A stretch of DNA of 64,000 bases from Cypionkella sinensis. GTDB lineage: Bacteria; Pseudomonadota; Alphaproteobacteria; Rhodobacterales; Rhodobacteraceae. Of this stretch, positions 5,964 through 14,400 are shown one piece after another (positions within the stretch are counted from its first letter, which is position 1; each line of letters starts with the position of its first letter). Under the pieces are notes generated by a model that saw only the letters and a program-made list of their open reading frames with translations, had not been told where the DNA came from and did no database searches. The stretch is from assembly GCF_042646385.1 (NCBI RefSeq), contig NZ_JBHRTO010000001.1:2356001-2420000 (forward strand), in the 5' to 3' direction. Made by a program: the position numbers and the translations under genes.

Positions 5964-8851
5964 AAGACTTCATCATCCCGGATCGCGATTTCGGCACCCC
6001 TGCCGCGAAAAGCAAACAAATGGTCACATTGACCATCGACGGTTTCGACATCACCGTGCCGGAAGGCACCAGCATCATGCGCGCGGCGGCAGAAATCGGC
6101 ATTTCGGTGCCGAAGCTCTGCGCCACCGACAGCATTGACGCTTTCGGGTCGTGCCGGTTGTGTCTGGTCGAGATCGAGGGCCGCAATGGCACCCCGGCAT
6201 CCTGCACCACCCCGGTTGCCCCCGGCATCAAGGTGCATACCCAGAATGCCAGGCTGAAGCAGCTTCGCCGCGGGGTGATGGAGCTTTATATCTCGGATCA
6301 CCCGCTGGATTGTCTGACCTGCTCTGCCAATGGCGATTGCGAGTTGCAGGATATGGCCGGCGCGGTCGGCCTGCGCGATGTGCGCTATGAGGCGCCGCAA
6401 GGCACGGAAATGGCAACCCATTTCAAAGCCAAAGACACTTCGGGCATCGCCAATCCGCATTACATCCCGCGCGACGATTCCAACCCCTATTTCAGCTATG
6501 ATCCGCAAAAATGCATCGTCTGCTCGCGCTGCGTGCGCGCTTGCGAGGAGGTGCAGGGCAGTTTCGCGCTGACCATCGAGGGCCGGGGTTTCGACTCCCG
6601 CGTCTCATTCGGGGCGAAAACCGACACCGCCTTGTCGTCGGATTGCGTGTCTTGCGGCGCTTGCGTGCAGGCCTGTCCGACCGCGACCTTGCAGGAAAAG
6701 TCGATCATCGAGATCGGCACGCCCGAGCGCTCGGTGATCACCACCTGCGCCTATTGCGGTGTCGGTTGCAGCTTCAAAGCCGAAATGCGCGGTGATGAGC
6801 TGGTGCGTATGGTGCCCTACAAACACGGCAAGGCCAATCGTGGCCATTCCTGCGTCAAGGGCCGCTTCGCCTATGGCTATGCCAGCCACAAGGACCGCAT
6901 CCTGAACCCGATGATCCGCGACAGCATCAACGATCCGTGGCAGGAAGTGTCCTGGGATGAGGCGATGGATTTCACTGCCAAGCGGATGAAGGGCATTATT
7001 GAGCAGCACGGCCGCCATTCGGTTGGGGTGATCACCTCATCGCGCTGCACCAATGAAGAAGCTTATCTGGTGCAAAAGCTGACCCGCGCCGTGTTCATGA
7101 ACAACAATACCGATACCTGCGCGCGGGTCTGCCATTCGCCCACCGGCTATGGTCTGGGCCAAACCCTTGGCACCAGCGCGGGCACGCAAGACTTTGACTC
7201 GGTTGAAGAAACCGATGTGGTCATCGTGATCGGGGCGAACCCCGTTTCCGGCCACCCGGTCTTTGCCAGCCGTTTGAAAAAGCGGCTGCGTAAAGGCGCC
7301 AAGCTGATCGTGATCGACCCGCGCCGCACTGAGATGGTGGAAAGCCCGCATATCAAGGCTGAACATCACCTTGCGCTGACCCCCGGCACCAACGTCGCCA
7401 TCGTCACCGCTTTGGCGCATGTGATTGTGACCGAAGGCCTGTTCGACGCGCAATTCATCCAAGACCGCTGCGATTGGGATGAGTTCCAGGATTACGCCGA
7501 ATTCGTCAGCCAGCCGCAAAACTCGCCAGAATCCGTGGCGCTTCTGACTGGGGTTCCGGCGGCAGAGGTGCGCGCGGCGGCCCGGCTTTATGCCAAGGGC
7601 GGCAATGGCTCGATCTACTATGGGCTGGGCGTGACCGAACATAGCCAAGGCTCGACCACCGTGATCGGCATCGCCAACTTGGCGATGATGACCGGCAATG
7701 TCGGCCGTCCCGGCGTGGGGGTAAACCCATTGCGCGGGCAGAACAACGTGCAAGGCTCTTGCGATATGGGCTCATTCCCGCATGAACTGCCCGGCTATCG
7801 CCATGTCAAAGGCGAAGGCGTGCGCGATATTTTCGAGAAGGCTTGGGGCGTCAAGATTGACGAAGAACCCGGCCTGCGCATCCCGAACATGCTGGACGCG
7901 GCGGTTGAGGGCACGTTCAAGGGTCTGTATTGTCAGGGGGAAGACATCCTGCAATCCGACCCCGACACCAAACACGTCGCCGCCGGTCTGGCTGCGATGG
8001 ATTGCGTGATCGTGCATGACCTGTTCCTGAACGAAACCGCGAACTACGCGCATGTGTTCCTGCCCGGTTCGACCTTCCTTGAAAAGGACGGCACCTTCAC
8101 CAATGCCGAGCGCCGCATCAATATGGTGCGCAAGGTGATGGCGCCGCGCAATGGTTATGCCGATTGGGAAATCACCCAGATGCTGGCCAATGCGATGGGT
8201 GCGAAGTGGTCTTATACGCACCCGACGCAAATCATGGATGAGATCGCCATGACCACGCCGTCGTTTGCGGGCGTCAGCTATGAGAAGATCGAAACCATGG
8301 GCTCGATCCAGTGGCCGTGCAACGAAAAGGCCCCGGAAGGCACGCCTTTGATGCATGTCGATGGGTTCGTGCGCGGCAAGGGCAAGTTCATCAACACCGA
8401 ATACGTGGCGACGGATGAGAAAACCGGCCCACGCTTCCCGCTGCTTTTGACCACCGGGCGCATCCTGTCGCAATACAACGTCGGCGCGCAAACACGGCGG
8501 ACGGGCAACGTGGCTTGGCACTCGGAAGATCTGCTGGAGATCCACCCGCACGACGCCGAAGTGCGTGGCGTGAAAGAGGGCGACTTCGTACGCTTGGCCA
8601 GCCGCTCGGGCGACACCACTTTGCGCGCGACGATCACCGACAAGGTCAATCCGGGCGTGGTTTATACCACCTTCCACCACCCGGATACCCAAGCCAACGT
8701 CATCACCACCGATTTCTCGGACTGGGCCACCAACTGCCCCGAATACAAGGTCACGGCTGTGCAAGTCTCGCCCAGCAATGGCCCGTCGGAATGGCAAGAG
8801 GAATACAACGCTCAAGCCGCGATGTCGCGCCGCATCGCTGCGGCAGAGTGA
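5960..8851 (+). CDS. fdsA: NAD-dependent formate dehydrogenase alpha (catalytic Mo) subunit
   Basis: Catalytic bis-MGD molybdenum subunit, 963 residues, which oxidises formate to CO2. The N-terminal part resembles NuoG: a [2Fe-2S] domain (Cys54, Cys65, Cys68, Cys82), a His/Cys [4Fe-4S] site (His114, Cys118, Cys121, Cys127) and a two-cluster ferredoxin domain (Cys185/188/191/195 and Cys229/232/235/239). The molybdenum-proximal [4Fe-4S] cluster uses Cys263, Cys266, Cys270 and Cys298. The active-site Mo ligand is Cys391 followed by His392 (ARVCHSPTGYG), as in the R. capsulatus enzyme. The remainder is the molybdopterin-binding domain and a C-terminal MGD-binding domain (LTTGRILSQYNVG). No Tat signal, consistent with a cytosolic complex. 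Confidence 0.97.
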   Translation: MKDFIIPDRDFGTPAAKSKQMVTLTIDGFDITVPEGTSIMRAAAEIGISVPKLCATDSIDAFGSCRLCLVEIEGRNGTPASCTTPVAPGIKVHTQNARLKQLRRGVMELYISDHPLDCLTCSANGDCELQDMAGAVGLRDVRYEAPQGTEMATHFKAKDTSGIANPHYIPRDDSNPYFSYDPQKCIVCSRCVRACEEVQGSFALTIEGRGFDSRVSFGAKTDTALSSDCVSCGACVQACPTATLQEKSIIEIGTPERSVITTCAYCGVGCSFKAEMRGDELVRMVPYKHGKANRGHSCVKGRFAYGYASHKDRILNPMIRDSINDPWQEVSWDEAMDFTAKRMKGIIEQHGRHSVGVITSSRCTNEEAYLVQKLTRAVFMNNNTDTCARVCHSPTGYGLGQTLGTSAGTQDFDSVEETDVVIVIGANPVSGHPVFASRLKKRLRKGAKLIVIDPRRTEMVESPHIKAEHHLALTPGTNVAIVTALAHVIVTEGLFDAQFIQDRCDWDEFQDYAEFVSQPQNSPESVALLTGVPAAEVRAAARLYAKGGNGSIYYGLGVTEHSQGSTTVIGIANLAMMTGNVGRPGVGVNPLRGQNNVQGSCDMGSFPHELPGYRHVKGEGVRDIFEKAWGVKIDEEPGLRIPNMLDAAVEGTFKGLYCQGEDILQSDPDTKHVAAGLAAMDCVIVHDLFLNETANYAHVFLPGSTFLEKDGTFTNAERRINMVRKVMAPRNGYADWEITQMLANAMGAKWSYTHPTQIMDEIAMTTPSFAGVSYEKIETMGSIQWPCNEKAPEGTPLMHVDGFVRGKGKFINTEYVATDEKTGPRFPLLLTTGRILSQYNVGAQTRRTGNVAWHSEDLLEIHPHDAEVRGVKEGDFVRLASRSGDTTLRATITDKVNPGVVYTTFHHPDTQANVITTDFSDWATNCPEYKVTAVQVSPSNGPSEWQEEYNAQAAMSRRIAAAE

Positions 8852-9648
8852 TGCAAACCCACCGCCCCTTGCCGCGCCTGACCTTCGGGTCTGGCGCTGC
8901 TTCGGCCAGCCGAGAACTGCCCGAGGAGGTTGCGGTGGCCTTGTCGTTCAACGGATCAACGCAGGCGGTGATGATGGCTTCGCCTGCCGATCTGATTGAT
9001 TTCGCTTACGGATTTTCGCTGACTGAGGGCATTGCAACACCGTCTGAAATCGAAAGCGTCGAGGTTGTCGAAACTCCTCTGGGTCTTGATGTGCAAATCT
9101 GGCTGGCCGCCGAGGCCGAGGCACGGCAGACCAAACGCCGCCGCAGCATGGCTGGCCCGGTGGGCTGCGGGCTTTGCGGCATCGACAGCCTTGAGGAAGC
9201 CACGCGGGTGATGCAGCCAGTGCCACGCAGCAGCTTCCGCATGACGCCGTCTGAAATCATGGCCGCCGTCGCCAGCTTGCCCGCCGCCCAGCCGCTGCAC
9301 GATATTACCCGCGCTGTCCATGCTGCAGGCTTTTTCAGCGGCAAACTGCTCGCCGCGCGCGAGGATGTTGGCCGTCACAACGCGCTGGACAAACTGTGCG
9401 GCCATCTGATCCGCACGCCGCATCCCACGGGTGCTGTTGTGCTGACCAGCCGGGTTTCCATCGACATGGTGCAGAAGGTGGCAGCCCTTGGTGCGCCGAT
9501 GCTGATCGCCGTATCCGCCCCCACCGCCCATGCCGTCGCCCTCGCCGATCAGGCCGGCATCACCCTGATTGCCCTCGCCCGCCCCGACAGGTTTGAGGCC
9601 TATACCCACACCGACCGCATTTCGCAGGAGACCGCCCATGTCGCTTAA
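8851..9648 (+). CDS. fdhD: formate dehydrogenase accessory sulfurtransferase FdhD/FdsC
   Basis: FdhD-family protein (FdsC in R. capsulatus) of 265 residues that binds bis-MGD and supplies the terminal sulfido ligand to the Mo cofactor before insertion into FdsA. The conserved CxxC loop reads GCGLCGID (Cys106, Cys109). Further family motifs are DLIDFAYGFSLTEG, AGFFSGKLLAAREDVGRHNALDK and VLTSRVSIDMVQK. The ATG at 8851 overlaps the fdsA stop (TGATG). An in-frame upstream extension into fdsA is not used. It is placed between fdsA and fdsD exactly as in fdsGBACD. Confidence 0.95.
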   Translation: MQTHRPLPRLTFGSGAASASRELPEEVAVALSFNGSTQAVMMASPADLIDFAYGFSLTEGIATPSEIESVEVVETPLGLDVQIWLAAEAEARQTKRRRSMAGPVGCGLCGIDSLEEATRVMQPVPRSSFRMTPSEIMAAVASLPAAQPLHDITRAVHAAGFFSGKLLAAREDVGRHNALDKLCGHLIRTPHPTGAVVLTSRVSIDMVQKVAALGAPMLIAVSAPTAHAVALADQAGITLIALARPDRFEAYTHTDRISQETAHVA

Positions 9649-9886
9649 TGACACCCACGCAGGCCCGCACGCAAAGCTGATCTACATGGCGAACCAGATC
9701 GCCAAATTCATGGAATCCAAACCCCATGCCGAGGGCTTGACCCTGCTTGCCTCGCATATCAATGACTTCTGGGAACCCCGGATGCGCCGCCATCTGTTTG
9801 AGGTTCTGGATGCAGGCGGTGCCGGATTGCGCCCGCTGGTGCTGGAGGCCGCATCCGCCATCAAGCGTCCGGCTGTTGCAGCCTGA
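9638..9886 (+). CDS. fdsD: formate dehydrogenase delta subunit
   Basis: FdsD-family small subunit of 82 residues, required for a stable and active FDH complex although it carries no cofactor. Recognisable features are KLIYMANQIAKFMES near the N-terminus and HINDFWEPRMRRHLF in the centre. The ATG at 9638 overlaps the fdhD/fdsC stop by 11 nt. Last gene of the operon; no obvious strong terminator follows. Confidence 0.93.
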   Translation: MSLNDTHAGPHAKLIYMANQIAKFMESKPHAEGLTLLASHINDFWEPRMRRHLFEVLDAGGAGLRPLVLEAASAIKRPAVAA

Positions 9887-10042
9887 TCGGTCCGGGCAGA
9901 AAAACCACTTCTGGATCAATGGCTCAGAGCATCAAACGAGTGCTTGAGCGCTTTCAATGTTTCCCCTACGCTTGTTGAAAGCAGATCCGAGACTCACCGG
10001 ATCGACCATTTTGAACAGATTTTATTGTATCGGAGACGTTTC

Positions 10043-10774
10043 ATGCGAAATGTCATTGTGCGCGCGGGTTCTTCCGGACAATCGGTCCGGGATTTGCAGT
10101 TGGCCTTGAACAACCGCCTGAACCCCTCGCCCAATCTGATCGTCAATGGCCTGTTTACCCCGCAAACCGAACGCGCTGTGCTTGCATTTCAACGCTCCAA
10201 CTGGCTCGAGATGGACGGTATCGCCGGTCCCTGCACCTTGGATGCCCTTTATGGAACGGAAGCGTCGCCGATCATCCTGCACAATGTCCCGTATCTCAGC
10301 CAGCCCACCCCCACAACGTGTTGGGCCGCAGCCACCGCCATGCTGACCCGGCTGTCTATCCAGTCGATCCGCATGACGACACCACAGCGCCTTCTGACGG
10401 CTGACGGTTCGCTGATCAATGAAAGCGAGCGCGGGCAACGGCTGGAAGTGCATCAGGCCTTCGCGCAATTGCACCGCCTGCGCTATCAACCGCCGCAAAG
10501 CTGGCCCGTCGCCGCATTGATCGCTCTGTTGCGCAATGGGCCGATCATGCTGGAACTGCTGCATAATCCCAGCGCGTTTCAGCGCGGCACCGGATCGTCC
10601 GGGCATTATGTGGTAATCGTCGGCGCGCGCGGCTCGCATAGCCCGGACGGCAGCACGACAACGCTGCGGATTTACGATCCGGACGACAGCAGCGGCGAAG
10701 GGATTTATTCGGTGGTCTACCGCTCGATGCTGCAACGCGTGCCGCTGGCAACCTTTGGCATGTTCACACAGTAG
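10043..10774 (+). CDS. peptidoglycan-binding domain fused to papain-like (C39/C70-type) cysteine peptidase
   Basis: Protein of about 243 residues with two visible parts. Residues 8-72 match the PG_binding_1 fold (GQSVRDLQLALN...NGLFTPQTERAVLAFQRS...DGIAGPCTLDAL). Residues 80-240 are a papain-like peptidase of the C39_2/AvrRpt2-like type: Cys93 in PTPTTCWAAATAML, His188 in SSGHYVVIVGA and Asp212 in LRIYDPDD form a plausible triad. No signal peptide or membrane segment is visible, so export, if any, would be non-Sec. The start at 10043 is preferred because GGAGA lies 7-10 nt upstream; an earlier in-frame ATG at 9944 adds an unrelated 33-residue leader. It is convergent with the PPTase gene, the two 3' ends overlapping by 11 nt. 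Substrate unknown; a peptidoglycan or peptide hydrolase is the likely role. Confidence 0.75.
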   Translation: MRNVIVRAGSSGQSVRDLQLALNNRLNPSPNLIVNGLFTPQTERAVLAFQRSNWLEMDGIAGPCTLDALYGTEASPIILHNVPYLSQPTPTTCWAAATAMLTRLSIQSIRMTTPQRLLTADGSLINESERGQRLEVHQAFAQLHRLRYQPPQSWPVAALIALLRNGPIMLELLHNPSAFQRGTGSSGHYVVIVGARGSHSPDGSTTTLRIYDPDDSSGEGIYSVVYRSMLQRVPLATFGMFTQ

Positions 10775-11411
10775 GCAGCCAGCATATTGCAGCAAAGTGA
10801 TCCGGGTTTTCCGCCATGCGTCCGACAACTTGAAAATGTTTTTCAAATGGCGGGATCGCTTGCTGAAACGCAGCAATAAAGCCCTGACCGTTCCAGATTA
10901 TGCCCAGCGTCTGAAAATCGAAAACCTTCTGAGAAATCGGATACTGCGCCTTATAGGCCGCTTCTTTCGCCACGAAAATGCGCAGCGCTTGCAGACCTTG
11001 CTTTGGTTGCGGCAAAGCATTGAGTTCATGCCGCTCCTCTGGCCGCAGCACGGTTTGCCAGATGTCTGCGGGCAAGGCGGCTGATGGCTCTACGTCCAGC
11101 CCAAGCCCAAGGTAATCGTGCCTGAAACCCGCCACCGCGAGACATGCCCCGGCACAATGGCTTATGCTGCCGCTGACCGTATCAGGCCATTGCGGTGCGC
11201 GATCTGATCCCACAGCAATCGCGGCAGGATCGCAACCCAAGGCCTGCAAGGCTTGGCGGGCGGCGGTGCGGCCGGTTGCAAACTCGGCCAGCCGCGCCGG
11301 CGTTGCACCGGGTAAATCTTCACCCGGCCACAAAGGTTGCGGCGCGTCGGCAGATGCGAGACCGACACCCGGCGGCAGGATCAAACGCAACCGCGCTGCG
11401 ATGTCAGGCAC
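10764..11411 (-). CDS. Sfp/EntD-type 4'-phosphopantetheinyl transferase
   Basis: Transfers 4'-phosphopantetheine from CoA to carrier-protein serines, here presumably the NRPS PCP and the PKS ACP. The frame gives 215 residues from a GTG that overlaps the NRPS stop (GTGCCTGA). A longer upstream frame runs antisense-free inside the NRPS but is not protein-like. Motifs: SDRAPQWP, SISHC with Ser83 and His85, GLGLDVEP with Mg ligands Asp106 and Glu108, and FVAKEAAYK with Glu150. These are hallmarks of the EntD branch. Its position at the end of the PKS/GT/NRPS operon makes it a dedicated activating enzyme. The GTG start is inferred from coupling and family length. Confidence 0.9.
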   Translation of the reverse strand: MPDIAARLRLILPPGVGLASADAPQPLWPGEDLPGATPARLAEFATGRTAARQALQALGCDPAAIAVGSDRAPQWPDTVSGSISHCAGACLAVAGFRHDYLGLGLDVEPSAALPADIWQTVLRPEERHELNALPQPKQGLQALRIFVAKEAAYKAQYPISQKVFDFQTLGIIWNGQGFIAAFQQAIPPFEKHFQVVGRMAENPDHFAAICWLPTV

Positions 11412-14400
11412 CGGCCTGCCCCCGCATCGCCCGCCGCCGCGCCATCGCATCGGCGCGGGCATCGGCGCGATCCGAGGTGGCAGCCATGGGGGCCGCTTTC
11501 GGGCGGTCATCCAGATGCGCCGCAAGGGCGGACAGAACCGGAAAGCGGAAGATGTCGGTGATCGACAGTTTGCTGACACCCAGACTGTCGCGAATTTCGC
11601 GATGCACCTGCACCGCCAGCAAGGAATGGCCGCCGAGGGCAAAGAAATTGTCCTTCGCGCCCACTTTTGCCACGCCCAGAACTCGCCCCCAGATCGCCGC
11701 GATCTGCGCCTCGATATCTGAAACTGGCGCAACAAAGTTCTGCGCCTCCAGTGGCTTGCTGCTTGGCGCGGGAAGGGCTTTGCGATCAACCTTGCGGTTG
11801 GGTGTCAGCGGGAAGGTATCGAGCGTGACAAAATGCGCGGGCATCATATGCTCGGGCAAAACGCCCGCCAGACTGGCGCGCAGCGCGGGCTCGGTCGCGG
11901 TGCCAATCAGATAGGCCACCAGCCGCAGATCACCGGGCGTATCTTCGCGCGCCATCACCACGGCTTGCCGCACCCCCGGCTGCGCCTCAAGCACCGATTC
12001 AATCTCGCCCAATTCAATCCGATAGCCGCGCAACTTGACCTGATGATCGGTGCGGCCCAAGAAATCAACCTTGCCGTCCGCCCGCCAACGCACCAAATCG
12101 CCGGTCCGATACATCCGGGCACCCCAGGCGCAGGCCCGATCCGGCGTGACAAAACCATCCGTCACAAATCGCTCGGCGGTCAGATCGGGGCGCTGCCAAT
12201 AGCCGCGCGTCACGCCGTCGCCGCCAATCCACAACTCGCCCGCCACACCCGGCGCTACCGGGTTCATCGCCTCATCTAGCACGTAAATCTGCTGGTTCGC
12301 CAAAGGCGTGCCGATGTTGCAGACGCCATCCACAGCGCCGACTTCCTCGACCGAAGACCAGATCGTCGTTTCGGTCGGGCCATACATGTTCAAAATCCGC
12401 GCCCGTGTCGCCTGCCGCAAATCAGCCACCAGCGCACCCGGCAAAGCCTCTCCGCCCAGCAACATGGTTCTCACGCCCGCCAGCGCTACGCGCGATTCCG
12501 CGTTCATCGTGATCATTCGCGCCATCGACGGCGTGCATTGCAGATGCGTCACGCCATGGCGCAGGATTTGCGCGGCGATCGAGAAATCATCCGCTGCAAC
12601 TCCACCGCCTGCATTGGCGCGCGCCACCACCTCAGCCAGCGGATACAGCCCCTCCATCACCTTCTCCGGCGCGATGCCATAGTCGATCAGGCAAGCAACC
12701 TCACCGACGCCGATCCGCTTCAACTGCTCAACCCGCGCCAAGGCATCCTCAACCGTGCCGAACAGACCCGAGTCTTCAAAATAGCGCTGGAAGGCGAAAT
12801 CGAGGATCGCCTCGGTTTCCTCTGCACTAAGCGATTGCAGGTCGATCTGCATCGGGTTCGACACGCCTTGCGGCTTCTTGAACGCCGGGAAGGCCCAGGC
12901 ATATTGCTTGATCAGCGCCGCAGCCGAGCGCAAATACTCCTTCATCGGGCCGCGTGCCACTTCGCGCGCATGGTCTCGGTCGCGCGCAATATAGCTGTGC
13001 AGCATCAAGGTCACGGTGTGATTGGCCGGATCGTGCCCCGCCGCGCGCAAAGCCTGATGATAAAGCGTGATCTTGCCTGCAACCTCGTCAATCGACTGGC
13101 CCAGCAGATGCGTCAACACGTTCGCACCAATCGACCCTGCTTCGCGCCATGTGTCTGGGTTGCCTGCGGTCGTCACCCACAGCGGCAGTTCCTTTGACAC
13201 CGGGCGCGGCTGGCTGACCAATTCGAACATGCCGCCGTCTGCCGTCGGAAAGCCCACCTTTTCCCCCCGCCACAAGCGGCGCACCTGATCGGCGGCGGCA
13301 AACATCGCGGCCTTGTTGTTGGGCGGCGTATTTTCGGGCCGCAGCACGAAATCATCCGGGTGCCAGCCCGAGGCCACAGCGACTCCGGCGCGGCCATTGG
13401 TCAGGTTGTCGATCACCGCCCATTCTTCGGCAATCCGCGCCGGATGGTGCAGCGGCATCACGCAAGACCCCGCCCGCACACCGATGTTCTTTGTCACTGC
13501 TGCCACCGCAGCGCCTGTCACCGACGGGTTCGGATAGGGGCCGCCAAAGGCGTGGAAATGCCGTTCGGGTGTCCAGACCGCGCAAAAGCCGTGGCTGTCG
13601 GCAAATTTCGCGCCCTCCAGCAGCAGTTCGTATTTCTTTGGCCCAGCGCCATCGTCATTGCCCCAGTAATACAGCGAGAAATCCATCTTCTGCGCCGAAG
13701 CAATCGTGCCACCCGACACCAGACTGCGGTTTTCATCGCTGGTCAGCACGACTTTGAAGCCACGCGCCAGTGTCCAGAACAGTTCCAGCACCGAAATGTC
13801 GAAGGAAAGCGAGGTCACAGCCAGCCAAACGCCCGCCTCTGGCCCAATGCGCAGGTCCATCCCGGTGAAGAAGTTCGCCACGTTGCGATGCTCTACCATC
13901 ACGCCCTTGGGCCGTCCGGTCGAGCCAGAGGTATAGATCATATAGGCCAAATCAGCCGAGGTGACACCAGATATAGGATCATCATCGCGCGCCTGACCGG
14001 GCCGCCCATCGGTATCCAGACACAGCACCTGCGCCTGATGGCTGGGCAATCCTGCTGCGATCTTGCTATGCGTCACGATCACCGGGCAGGCGGAATCCTC
14101 AATATAAAGCGCGATGCGGTCGGCAGGATAGGCCGGGTCCATCGGCACATAGGCGCCGCCCGCTTTCTGAATCGCCAACGCTCCCACCAGCAGATCTAGA
14201 CTGCGGTTCAGGCAAAGACCCACCAGCGTTCCCGGCCCAACGCCCATGCCAATCAGCAAATGCGCCACCCGATTGGCGCGCGCGTTCAGCGCGGCATAAG
14301 GCAGGCTTTGATCATCGCAGACCAACGCCACGGCATCCGGGCTGCGCTGCACCTGACGCTCAAACGCATGATGCACGCAAAGGCTGGCATCATAGGGCGT

